From Candidatus Onthomorpha intestinigallinarum (GTDB taxonomy: Bacteria > Bacteroidota > Bacteroidia > Bacteroidales > P3): a stretch of 7,526 nucleotides of DNA. Below the pieces are notes generated by a model. It had not been told where the DNA came from. It ran no database searches and worked only from the letters and a program-made list of their open reading frames with translations. Each line of letters begins with the position of its first letter. The first letter of the stretch is position 1. Made by a program: the position numbers and the translations under genes. This document shows positions 1 through 6,648 of the stretch, piece after piece. The stretch covers positions 1 to 7,526 of the forward strand of contig DXGG01000202.1 of assembly GCA_019114015.1 (NCBI GenBank). The letters run 5' to 3'.

Positions 1-53
1 GGTATTGCCACTGCAAACAAGCCGAACAGAAAATAAGGGTTCAAGAAATTCAT
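1..53 (-). CDS. BatA-type N-terminal membrane domain protein (partial, 5' end only)
   Basis: Only the first 17 codons lie in the window; the gene runs leftward out of it. Read on the minus strand from the ATG at 53-51, the protein begins MNFLNPYFLFGLFAVAI, and the next codon starts CC, so it must encode Pro. This matches, from memory, the start of Bacteroidota proteins with the BatA N-terminal double-transmembrane domain, which open with a short FLNP segment followed by a hydrophobic helix ending in AIP. These are inner-membrane proteins, often with a von Willebrand-like or periplasmic domain further on; their function is poorly defined. A GGAGG sequence lies three bases before the ATG, a good Shine-Dalgarno for this phylum, which supports the start. 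The family call rests on very few residues and could be wrong; a real coding start here is more certain than the name. Confidence 0.65.
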   Translation of the reverse strand, partial: MNFLNPYFLFGLFAVAI

Positions 54-71
54 CCGCCTCCAATTTGGGTG

Positions 72-106
72 CGAAATTACGAAAATGTTTTGCAACCTCG
101 AACAAA
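72..106 (-). promoter_or_regulatory. possible weak leftward promoter for the BatA-like gene
   Basis: On the minus strand, TAATTTCG (79-72) differs at one base from the Bacteroidota -7 consensus TAnnTTTG. A TTTG lies upstream at 106-103. The 23-base spacer is longer than the usual 19-21, so the match is imperfect. The gene must start somewhere between 54 and 145, and this is the best candidate I see there. It would overlap the rightward promoter of pepE. Confidence 0.25.
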
Positions 107-119
107 ATACATACTTTTG
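89..119 (+). promoter_or_regulatory. Bacteroidota-type promoter for pepE and the tRNA t6A gene
   Basis: TTTG at 89-92 and TACTTTTG at 112-119 match the -33 and -7 elements of the Bacteroidota primary sigma factor (TTTG and TAnnTTTG). The 19-base spacer is within the normal range. Transcription would start near 124-127, leaving a short leader of about 20 A-rich bases before the ATG at 146. Confidence 0.8.
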
Positions 120-145
120 TGAAACAAAACAAAAAAGTATAGACG

Positions 146-865
146 ATGAAAAGAAATTTACTGCTTATAAGCAACTCCACAAACAGAGGTGAGGAATATC
201 TCGGCTGGTGCAGGGACATGATAAGGGACTTTTGCAATGAAAGCGGAGTGAAAGACGTATTGTTCATCCCGTATGCAGGAGTGTCCATGGGATATGACAA
301 TTATGAAACCAAGGTCAAATCCGTCTTTGAAGGTATTGGATTGAACCTTCACAGCATACACAGGGAAAAAGATGCCGTTACGGCGGTAAGGAACGCGGAA
401 TGCATAGCGGTCGGAGGCGGAAACACATTCCATTTGGTTTATGAGCTTTACCGCAACGGAATAATGGAGGAAATATCCTCAAGAGCGAAGGACGGCATGG
501 CCTATATGGGTTGGAGCGCGGGGAGCAACGTTGCAGGTCCGAGCCTGAAAACAACCAACGACATGCCGATAATAGAACCCGAAAGCTTTGACTGCATGAA
601 CCTTGTGCCGTTTCAGATAAATCCTCACTACACCGACTTCTTCGATCCCAAACACGGAGGGGAGACAAGGGACGACAGACTGAACGAATTCATAAAGGTA
701 AACCCTCAAATGTGGGTTGCCGGAATAAGGGAGGCCACGGCGTTGAGACTGAAAGAAGGAAGATTGAGTCTGACTGGCAGAAACAACAAGATGAAAGTGT
801 TCAGGTACAGACAGGAACCAAAGGAATATTCCCTTGAAGACGACATAAACTTCCTGATGAGGTAA
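146..865 (+). CDS. pepE: dipeptidase E (peptidase family S51, Asp-X dipeptidase)
   Basis: A 239-residue cytosolic serine peptidase of family S51. Known members hydrolyse dipeptides with N-terminal Asp. There is no signal peptide. The family signatures are clear: GGGNTF at 90-95, the nucleophile elbow GWSAGSN at 122-128 with Ser124, TTNDMP at 136-141 with Asp139, and INPHYTD at 158-164 with His161. The spacing Ser124/Asp139/His161 equals that reported for E. coli PepE (Ser120/Asp135/His157) shifted by four, so the enzyme looks intact and active. Length is close to the E. coli protein (about 229 residues). The ATG follows an A-rich leader without a Shine-Dalgarno, and a good promoter lies just upstream. 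It is the first gene of a two-gene unit with the t6A synthase ten bases downstream. Nearly all Arg codons are AGA/AGG and most Ile codons are ATA. Confidence 0.95.
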   Translation: MKRNLLLISNSTNRGEEYLGWCRDMIRDFCNESGVKDVLFIPYAGVSMGYDNYETKVKSVFEGIGLNLHSIHREKDAVTAVRNAECIAVGGGNTFHLVYELYRNGIMEEISSRAKDGMAYMGWSAGSNVAGPSLKTTNDMPIIEPESFDCMNLVPFQINPHYTDFFDPKHGGETRDDRLNEFIKVNPQMWVAGIREATALRLKEGRLSLTGRNNKMKVFRYRQEPKEYSLEDDINFLMR

Positions 866-875
866 AACGGCTGCG

Positions 876-1424
876 GTGAAGGAAACTGAAATACTTGAAA
901 GAGGGGGAGTGATACTTTATCCCACCGATACGATTTGGGGATTGGGCTGTGACGCCACCAACCGTCAGGCAATAGAAAGAATAATCCGTATAAAGGGAAG
1001 ACCGAAGAACAAAAGCCTTATAATATTGGTAAAAGATACGGGAATGCTTTCCGATTATGTCGAGAGTATTCCCGAAAAGGCTTTGGAACTCATGCGGACA
1101 AGTCTCAAGCCCTTGACGATAATATACCCCGGGGCGAAGAATCTTCCGACAGACCTTTTGTCCAATGACGGCAGCATAGGGATACGTGTTGTGGGACATG
1201 AATATTGTCAAAGGATTCTTAGCGAATTGAAAAGGCCGATAGTCAGTACCTCTGCCAATATCAGCGGAGAGGAATCGCCCAAGAACTATTCGCAGATATC
1301 GCCCCGTATAATGGAGGAAGTGGATTACATAAGCATGGAGGAAAGGGAAGACAAGGCGGAGCATCAGGCTTCATCCGTAATAAGAATTACGGTTGAGGGG
1401 GATGTGGATGTAATAAGGGAATAG
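876..1424 (+). CDS. tsaC: L-threonylcarbamoyladenylate synthase (Sua5/YciO/YrdC family)
   Basis: A 182-residue single-domain YrdC-type protein. The family makes threonylcarbamoyl-AMP from Thr, bicarbonate and ATP, the first step of the t6A37 modification on tRNAs that read ANN codons. Signatures seen: YPTDTIWGLGCDATN at 15-29, IKGRPKNKSL at 39-48 carrying the K40/R42 pair, GSIGIRV near 101-107, and VSTSANISG at 123-131 with the S126/N128 pair. Together these give the KxR...SxN tetrad of catalytic members. No Sua5 C-terminal domain follows, so it is the short TsaC form. The start is GTG at 876, because a TGA at 858-860 closes the frame upstream and the next ATG is well inside the fold. The ten-base gap after pepE suggests co-transcription and perhaps translational coupling. 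A YciO-type paralogue of less certain function is the main alternative. Confidence 0.92.
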   Translation: MKETEILERGGVILYPTDTIWGLGCDATNRQAIERIIRIKGRPKNKSLIILVKDTGMLSDYVESIPEKALELMRTSLKPLTIIYPGAKNLPTDLLSNDGSIGIRVVGHEYCQRILSELKRPIVSTSANISGEESPKNYSQISPRIMEEVDYISMEEREDKAEHQASSVIRITVEGDVDVIRE

Positions 1425-1460
1425 GGAAAGGTCTCAAGCGGATACTGCCTCTTTAATCCC

Positions 1461-1530
1461 GTGAAATGTCTTCTGAAAAGAAAAAAACGGATTCAGAAGA
1501 CATTTTTTTCTTTTCAGAAGACATTTTCAC
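1461..1530. repeat. long imperfect inverted repeat built from a recurring 13-base motif
   Basis: The left arm at 1461-1487 and the right arm at 1503-1530 are reverse complements over 27 bases apart from one extra T in the right arm. The arms enclose a 15-base spacer, which itself carries another copy of the motif core. The motif TTTTCAGAAGACA occurs complete at 1511-1523, as its complement at 1467-1479, and lacking its first two bases at 1492-1502. The left arm can therefore pair with either of two right-hand copies. The same motif reappears near 6619-6631. Function is unknown: terminator, interspersed repeat or protein-binding site are all possible. Confidence 0.85.
1464..1509 (+). terminator. 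intrinsic terminator after the pepE-tsaC unit
   Basis: AAATGTCTTCTGAA (1464-1477) pairs perfectly with TTCAGAAGACATTT (1492-1505). Within this, an 11-bp core (1467-1477 with 1492-1502) is followed directly by seven T at 1503-1509, which is the form of a rho-independent terminator. It lies 40 bases after the tsaC stop codon. The same left arm can instead form the longer hairpin ending at 1530, which would bury the T-run in a stem. Confidence 0.65.
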
Positions 1531-1572
1531 CCAATCAAATTACGCAATCGTGCCATGGTTTTTGGAAAGGAA

Positions 1573-1603
1573 TTTGTTAATTGACGGAAAGTTTTTATCT
1601 TTG
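1573..1603 (+). promoter_or_regulatory. Bacteroidota-type promoter for the S46 peptidase
   Basis: TTTG at 1573-1576 and TATCTTTG at 1596-1603 match the -33 and -7 elements exactly, with a 19-base spacer, the same spacing as the pepE promoter. Transcription would begin near 1608-1611, giving a leader of about 58 bases before the ATG at 1668. The leader is AT-rich near the start codon and has no clear Shine-Dalgarno. I see no riboswitch-like fold in it, only a weak pairing around ACAGTCTGT (1614-1622). Confidence 0.8.
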
Positions 1604-1667
1604 CCACGGACGAACAGTCTGTCGGATTGTGAAAAGTAATTGACTAATCAAATAAATATAATTTCAG

Positions 1668-3818
1668 ATGAAAAAAATCGTTACGTTGTTTTTGTTGGCC
1701 ATGTTTGCTTTCAGCCCTTTGTTGAGAGCGGACGAAGGCATGTGGCTGCTGATGTATCTTGATAAGCAGACTTACAAGGAAATGAAAAAAAAGGGGTTGA
1801 AGCTTACTCCAAAACAGATTTACGACATCAACAATTCGTCGTTGAAGGATGCCATAATACAGTTCGGCAGGGGCTGTACTGGAGAGATTGTTTCGGACCA
1901 GGGATTGATTCTTACCAACCATCACTGCGGCTATCCTCAGATACAGCAGCATTCGACGGTTGAACACGATTATCTTTCAAACGGCTTCTGGGCATATTCC
2001 AAGAGTGAGGAGTTGCCTAATCCCGGATTGACGGCCAAGTTCTTCATAAGGATGGAGGATGTTACCGAAGCTGTTCTGGCAGGAGTGAAAAAGGACATGT
2101 CGGAGACAGAGAGACTCAATCTGATAAGGGCCAATTCCAGAAAGATAAAGGAAAAGGCCGAAGAAGGTACGACTTACACTGCGGAAGTTGCCACCATGTT
2201 CAACGGCAACCAGTATTTTCTTTTCATATATGAGGTTTACGAGGATGTGCGTCTTGTAGGTGCTCCTCCCAGTTCCATAGGCAAGTTCGGGGCTGACACT
2301 GACAACTGGATGTGGCCAAGACATACCGGAGACTTTTCGGTGTTCAGGGTTTATGCCGACAAGAACGGCAAGCCTGCCAAGTATTCCAAGGACAATGTTC
2401 CTTTGAAGCCAAGGCATTATCTTCCCGTTTCGTTGAAGGGAGTTGAGCAGGACGATTTCGTGATGGTCATGGGATTTCCGGGAACGACCGAAAGGTTCAT
2501 GACCTCATACGGAGTGGAGCAGGCGATGGATGTTTACAATCCGTCGGTTGTTACTGCAAGGACGGCCTTGCGCAATGTAATGCAGGAGGATATGGCTCAG
2601 GAACCGAGGGTAAGGATACAGTATGCGAGCAAATTCGCATCCCTTTCCAACTATTGGAAGTTTTATCAGGGACAAACCAAGTGTCTGAAGAATCTGGACG
2701 TGAAGGGAAGCAAGCAGGAGTTGGAGTCGAGGTTTGACAAGTGGGTTAACCAGAGTCCGGAACGCAAGGCGGAATACGGCAATGTCCTTAAGGATTTGGA
2801 GGAAGGTTACAGTGCCACTTCGGATTATGATTATCTGAGGGTATATACCAATGAGGCCATATTGAGGGGCGCATCCGTCTTTACGGTATCGAGAATGCTC
2901 AAGCCGCTTGCCGAAGAGTTGGAAAAGAACGGCAAGAGCGAGAAGGCCAAACGTATAGCCGCCGCATTGAATGATGCCATGGTCGAGACGTTCAAGGATT
3001 ACAACATAATAACGGAGGAAAAGCTTTTTGCAGCAGGGCTTGACGTCTATTTCAGAAACGTTCCCATTCTGCTTCAAAGCCCGGAATTCCTTACCATAGC
3101 CTTTGAGAACGGATACGATTTCAAACAAATAGCGGGCGATATGTTTAAGGCATCCCACCTTGTGGAGCTTGCTTCGGTGGAAAAGCTGTTGAGTACCTTG
3201 GATGTGACGCAGATAACCAACGATCCGATATATATATTGACCAATCATTTCATTGATAACCTCAATTCCAAGATGGCGTCCGTTTCTCAGTACAAAGAGA
3301 AGTTGAGCGTTGCCAACCGATTGTTCGTAAAGGGCGTTATGGAGATGGACAGTGACAAACACTTTGCTCCGGATGCCAATCTGACCATACGTTACACTTA
3401 CGGAACGGTCAGGGGTTATGAACCCAAGGACGGAGTTGAGTACAAGTATTACACAACCTTGGACGGAGTGATGGCAAAGGAGGACAACTCCTCGTGGGAG
3501 TTCACCGTACCGTCCAAGTTGCGCCTTCTGTATGAGAACAAGGACTATGGACAATATGCCGAGGACGGAACTGTTCCGGTAGCCTTTATTTCCGATTTGG
3601 ACATTACGGGAGGCAATTCCGGTTCTCCGACAATCAACGCACGTGGAGAGCTTGTCGGCATAGCCTTTGACGGAAACTGGGAGGCAATGAGCGGAAACAT
3701 AGCCTTCAATCCTGATTTGCAAAGATGCATATCGGTGGACATACGCTACGTTCTTTTCATCATAGACAAGTATGCTGGAGCCACCAACCTGATAAAGGAA
3801 ATGAAGATAGTAAAATAA
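1668..3818 (+). CDS. dpp7: dipeptidyl-peptidase 7-type S46 family serine peptidase (secreted)
   Basis: A 716-residue exopeptidase that removes dipeptides from peptide N-termini in the periplasm, feeding peptide-based nutrition in Bacteroidota. A signal peptide spans about 1-21 (basic MKK, hydrophobic core, cleavage after Ala21); the mature protein starts DEGMW, typical of S46. The chymotrypsin-like triad is visible: His86 in LTNHHCG, Asp222 in HTGDFS, and Ser651 in GGNSGSP. In P. gingivalis enzymes, specificity depends on the residue 18 positions after the Ser: Arg673 in DPP11 (acidic P1) and Gly in DPP7 (hydrophobic P1). Here it is Gly669 in AFDGNW, with the conserved Phe667 two before it, so DPP7-like specificity is expected. 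The C-terminal VDIRYVLFIIDKYAGA segment is conserved across S46. Length agrees with the family (about 710-720). It has its own promoter and terminator, so it is probably monocistronic. Confidence 0.94.
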   Translation: MKKIVTLFLLAMFAFSPLLRADEGMWLLMYLDKQTYKEMKKKGLKLTPKQIYDINNSSLKDAIIQFGRGCTGEIVSDQGLILTNHHCGYPQIQQHSTVEHDYLSNGFWAYSKSEELPNPGLTAKFFIRMEDVTEAVLAGVKKDMSETERLNLIRANSRKIKEKAEEGTTYTAEVATMFNGNQYFLFIYEVYEDVRLVGAPPSSIGKFGADTDNWMWPRHTGDFSVFRVYADKNGKPAKYSKDNVPLKPRHYLPVSLKGVEQDDFVMVMGFPGTTERFMTSYGVEQAMDVYNPSVVTARTALRNVMQEDMAQEPRVRIQYASKFASLSNYWKFYQGQTKCLKNLDVKGSKQELESRFDKWVNQSPERKAEYGNVLKDLEEGYSATSDYDYLRVYTNEAILRGASVFTVSRMLKPLAEELEKNGKSEKAKRIAAALNDAMVETFKDYNIITEEKLFAAGLDVYFRNVPILLQSPEFLTIAFENGYDFKQIAGDMFKASHLVELASVEKLLSTLDVTQITNDPIYILTNHFIDNLNSKMASVSQYKEKLSVANRLFVKGVMEMDSDKHFAPDANLTIRYTYGTVRGYEPKDGVEYKYYTTLDGVMAKEDNSSWEFTVPSKLRLLYENKDYGQYAEDGTVPVAFISDLDITGGNSGSPTINARGELVGIAFDGNWEAMSGNIAFNPDLQRCISVDIRYVLFIIDKYAGATNLIKEMKIVK

Positions 3819-3840
3819 AGATATTGGTCTTTTGAATTAC

Positions 3841-3880
3841 GGGATGGACTTGTCGTTCTGTCGGGTCCATCCCCTTTTTT
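3841..3880 (+). terminator. strong intrinsic terminator after the S46 peptidase
   Basis: GGGATGGAC at 3841-3849 and GTCCATCCC at 3865-3873 form a perfect 9-bp GC-rich stem with a 15-base loop. One C and six T follow at 3874-3880. It lies 22 bases after the peptidase stop codon and only 16 bases before the flippase ATG. Confidence 0.9.
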
Positions 3881-3896
3881 ATGAATAGAGTACGTC

Positions 3897-5420
3897 ATGG
3901 CTGTCAATCAGTTGAAATCCGGTGCCGTCCTGTCTTACATCACGCTTGCCCTTAACAGTGTGATAGGGCTTTTGTACACACCGTTCCTCACACTGAAACT
4001 CGGACAGTCCGAATACGGCCTTTACTCTTTGGCTGTGGCCGTTGTGGGCAACCTTACCGTTCTGGATTTCGGCTTCGGCAATGCCGTGATACGCTATACC
4101 TCCAAGCTGAGAGCGGAAAACAGGGAAAGGGAACTGCAGGAGATGCTCGGCATGTTTTTCATTATCTTTTCCTTCGTCGCACTGCTGTGTGTGGCAATAG
4201 GAGCGGGCCTTTTCCTAAGCATAGACAGTCTGTTTTCCTACAAGATGACGGCGGAGGAACTGGACAAGATGAGGATAATAATCCCTTTGCTCATATTCAA
4301 TCTGGCCTTCACCTTCCTTATGAGCGTGTACCGTTCGGTCATAGTGGCATATGAACGCTTCGTGTTCCAAAAGGTGCTGAATCTTGTAAGGATAGTGCTC
4401 AACCCTGTCGTCATGATAGTTTTCCTGCTTTACGGATACAAGGCTGTAACCATGGTTGTACTCCAGACCGTCTTCAACGTGCTTACCCTTACCGCCGACT
4501 GGTGGTATTGCAGACATAAACTGCATGTACGCTTCGTATTCGAGAAGTTTGATTTCGCTTTTCTCAAGGAAGTGTCGCTCTATTCGTTCTGGATTTTCCT
4601 CAATGCCATCATGGACAAGATTTACTGGAGTATGGGGCAGGCCGTTTTGGGAGTGTATTGCGGCACAAAGGTCGTGGCCGTTTACGGCATAGCCATACAG
4701 CTCCAGCAGATGTACATGTCTTTTTCCACTTCCATATCGGGACTGCTGCTTCCGAGGGTCACCTCCATGGTTGCAAACCATGCCGACAACAGACAGGTGT
4801 CCGAACTGTTCGTCAAGACCGGACGGCTTCAGTTTACAGTCATGTGTTTCATCCTTTCGGGCTTTGTCGTCTTCGGAAGGCAGTTCATAAACCTGTGGGT
4901 GGGTGAGAGCTATTCCCTTGCATATTACATTTGTCTGCTGTTCTTCATCCCTTTGCTTTGTCCTCTCATACAAAGTGTGGGCATAACCATATTGCAGGCA
5001 AAGAACCGTATGCGCTTCCGTTCCATCGTATATGTGCTTGTGGCATTGCTTTCATTTGTAGCCTCATTGCCTTTGTCCAAACACTACGGTGCTTTGGGCT
5101 GTGCCTTTGCCACCGCATCGGCTCTTGTGTTGGGGCAGGTAATAATCATGAACATATATTATCACAAACGGATACATTTGGATATAAAGGAGTTCTGGAA
5201 GCAGATTTTCAAAATGGCGGTTGTTCCTCTTGCGTTCGGTGCGGTGTCTTATTTTGTGGCGTCGGAATGCAGCATGGATTCCTATGCCGACTTTTTCATC
5301 GCCGTAGCGCTCTATTCCGCTTTGTACCTGCCTTTGTTCTGGTTTTTCTCTATGAACGCCTATGAGAGGGAGTTGTTTTCAGGTATTGTTCACAGAATAT
5401 TAAAGAGAAGAAAAAGATGA
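3897..5420 (+). CDS. Wzx-like polysaccharide flippase (MOP superfamily)
   Basis: A 507-residue polytopic inner-membrane protein of the oligosaccharidyl-lipid flippase group, which moves undecaprenyl-linked glycan units from the cytosolic to the periplasmic face. Hydrophobic segments recur along the whole chain, for example about 13-31, 41-62, 87-109, 127-148, 165-185 and several from 310 to the end, fitting the usual 12-14 helices. The N-terminus is typical, with LGQSEYGLYSL followed by a helix and LDFGFGNAVIRYTSK. The chain ends in a basic cytosolic tail (HRILKRRKR). The ATG at 3897 is chosen because the ATG at 3881 is in another frame; the Shine-Dalgarno is weak. Its stop overlaps the next start, so it is operonic with the Fe-S protein. 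The transported glycan cannot be told: these proteins are divergent, and capsule, exopolysaccharide or O-antigen are all possible. It sits just after a strong terminator with no obvious promoter of its own. Confidence 0.9.
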   Translation: MAVNQLKSGAVLSYITLALNSVIGLLYTPFLTLKLGQSEYGLYSLAVAVVGNLTVLDFGFGNAVIRYTSKLRAENRERELQEMLGMFFIIFSFVALLCVAIGAGLFLSIDSLFSYKMTAEELDKMRIIIPLLIFNLAFTFLMSVYRSVIVAYERFVFQKVLNLVRIVLNPVVMIVFLLYGYKAVTMVVLQTVFNVLTLTADWWYCRHKLHVRFVFEKFDFAFLKEVSLYSFWIFLNAIMDKIYWSMGQAVLGVYCGTKVVAVYGIAIQLQQMYMSFSTSISGLLLPRVTSMVANHADNRQVSELFVKTGRLQFTVMCFILSGFVVFGRQFINLWVGESYSLAYYICLLFFIPLLCPLIQSVGITILQAKNRMRFRSIVYVLVALLSFVASLPLSKHYGALGCAFATASALVLGQVIIMNIYYHKRIHLDIKEFWKQIFKMAVVPLAFGAVSYFVASECSMDSYADFFIAVALYSALYLPLFWFFSMNAYERELFSGIVHRILKRRKR

Positions 5421-6598
5421 ATGTGATTGATTCGGTTGAAAGAAAGGACTGCTGCGGATGCAGCGCCTGCGTACAGATATGTCCCGAAGGATGCTTTGAG
5501 ATGAAGGCCGACAGACACGGCTTCTGCTTTCCCGAGCTTACGGACAGGAGCTGTTTGGATTGCGGTCTTTGCCAGAGGGTATGTCCCGTTCTGGAAAAGG
5601 ACGGTGAGTTTGTAGAACCGCAAGAGGTGTATGCGGTGAGGAATCTGCGTGAGCAGGTCAGGATGAAGTCTTCTTCGGGAGGAGTGTTCGCATTTCTTGC
5701 CGGCAGGGTCTTGGATGAAGGCGGCGTGGTCTTTGCGGCCCGTTTCGATTCCGAATGGAGGGTTGTACACGACTGCACCGAAAGAGCGGAGGATTTGCCC
5801 CGCTTTATGGGTTCAAAATATGTTCAGAGCGATATCGGGGACTGTTTCACAAGGGCGAGGGATTACCTTAAAAACGGCCGCAGGGTTCTGTTTGTCGGAA
5901 CGCCTTGTCAGATAAAGGCCCTGAGACTGTTTCTGAACAAACCTTACGACAAGCTCACGACTGTGGACTTTGTGTGTCACGGAGTACCTTCGCCTTCGGT
6001 ATGGCGTAAATACCTCGAGGGAGTGGTGAAGAAAAACGGCATGACCTTGGAAGACATACAGGACATAACGTTCCGCAACAAGGATGTGTCATGGCGTCGT
6101 TATTCCGTTATGATAAGGGCGCAGGACAGGACGATAGTTAGGGAGGATCTTTATCACAACACGTATCTCAGGGGTTTTTTGAAGAATCTTTATCTTCGTC
6201 CTTCGTGTCATGACTGCCACGCAAGGAATTTCTCGTCCTTGAGCGACATTACCGTCTGCGATTTCTGGGGAGTGGAGAACTATCATGCGCAGATTGACGA
6301 CAACAAGGGCGTAAGCGCGGTGTTTGTGCACAATCCTTCTTTGCTCGATGTCCTCAAGGATGAGCAAATGATGCTTTTGAAGACGGATTTCCGTAAGGTG
6401 TACGCCGCCAATACCTCCATAAGCCTTTCCGCCAAAAAACACGCCAAAAGAGAGGAATATCTGGACAATTTTTCCGACAGGAACTTTGAAAGATATACCA
6501 AAAGGTTCATACGCAAGTCCTTTTCCAAGCGTGTGAAGCGCGTTGTGAGGCGTGCCGTTTCGGTCTTGAGAAAACCAAAGGCCGTTCGGCGGAAATAG
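5417..6598 (+). CDS. 4Fe-4S dicluster / coenzyme F420 hydrogenase beta-subunit-like protein in a polysaccharide locus
   Basis: A 393-residue soluble redox protein. The N-terminus has two ferredoxin-type motifs, C12-x2-C15-x2-C18-x3-C22-P and C46-x2-C49-x2-C52-x3-C56-P, each fit to bind a 4Fe-4S cluster. FrhB/FdhB-like parts follow: SSGGVF near 76-81, GSKYVQS near 132-138, FVGTPCQI at 159-166, DFVCHGVPSP at 184-193, LRPSCHDC at 260-267 and SDITVCDFWG at 276-285. The last motif usually reads GDFWG; here Cys281 replaces the Gly. The C-terminal 60 residues are highly basic. The start overlaps the flippase stop (ATGA) and has a purine-rich run before it, so the two are translationally coupled. Relatives are common beside pyruvyl transferases in glycan clusters, but their reaction is not established. 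Bacteroidales are not known to make F420, so a flavin or another acceptor is more likely. Confidence 0.9.
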   Translation: MNVIDSVERKDCCGCSACVQICPEGCFEMKADRHGFCFPELTDRSCLDCGLCQRVCPVLEKDGEFVEPQEVYAVRNLREQVRMKSSSGGVFAFLAGRVLDEGGVVFAARFDSEWRVVHDCTERAEDLPRFMGSKYVQSDIGDCFTRARDYLKNGRRVLFVGTPCQIKALRLFLNKPYDKLTTVDFVCHGVPSPSVWRKYLEGVVKKNGMTLEDIQDITFRNKDVSWRRYSVMIRAQDRTIVREDLYHNTYLRGFLKNLYLRPSCHDCHARNFSSLSDITVCDFWGVENYHAQIDDNKGVSAVFVHNPSLLDVLKDEQMMLLKTDFRKVYAANTSISLSAKKHAKREEYLDNFSDRNFERYTKRFIRKSFSKRVKRVVRRAVSVLRKPKAVRRK

Positions 6599-6609
6599 AT
6601 CTTTGTTTG

Positions 6610-6638
6610 AAAAAAATGTTTTCAGAAGACATTTTTTT
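6610..6638. terminator. possible weak bidirectional terminator hairpin
   Basis: AAAAAAATGT at 6610-6619 is the exact complement of ACATTTTTTT at 6629-6638. The stem can extend inward by a T-G and two T-A pairs to a CAG loop. The stem is almost all A-T, so it is less stable than the other two terminators, but a run of A or T flanks it in either reading direction. It lies 11 bases after the Fe-S protein stop and could reduce transcription into the pyruvyl transferase gene. Confidence 0.4.
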
Positions 6639-6648
6639 GTTTTCAGAA
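6619..6648. repeat. second copy of the intergenic TTTTCAGAAGACA motif
   Basis: TTTTCAGAAGACA at 6619-6631 is identical to 1511-1523. Over 28 bases, 6621-6648 matches 1492-1519 with a single difference (G at 6639 for C at 1510). The shared block includes the motif core, the seven-T tract and the beginning of a second motif copy. After 6648 the two loci diverge, so the second motif here is broken. Like the first locus, it lies between genes and overlaps a hairpin. Confidence 0.85.

Noticed and set aside
801..1364. 187-codon minus-strand frame across the end of pepE and most of tsaC
   Set aside because: It spans two well-supported plus-strand genes and has no family motif, signal or sensible start context.
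1461..1530. CRISPR-like repeats
   Set aside because: The motif copies are inverted as well as direct, only 11-13 bases long and too close together for spacers; no cas gene is seen.
2505..3722. 405-codon open frame on the minus strand inside dpp7
   Set aside because: It is wholly antisense to a complete S46 peptidase with intact triad and family motifs. Its translation shows no recognisable domain, and the frame is open only because of codon bias on the sense strand.
3881..3896. ATG at 3881 as the flippase start
   Set aside because: It is in a different frame from the flippase and directly abuts the terminator T-tract; the in-frame start is 3897.
4215..4973. 252-codon minus-strand frame inside the flippase gene
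   Set aside because: The translation is rich in His, Glu and Gln, as expected for the antisense of a hydrophobic membrane protein; it is a shadow of the flippase.
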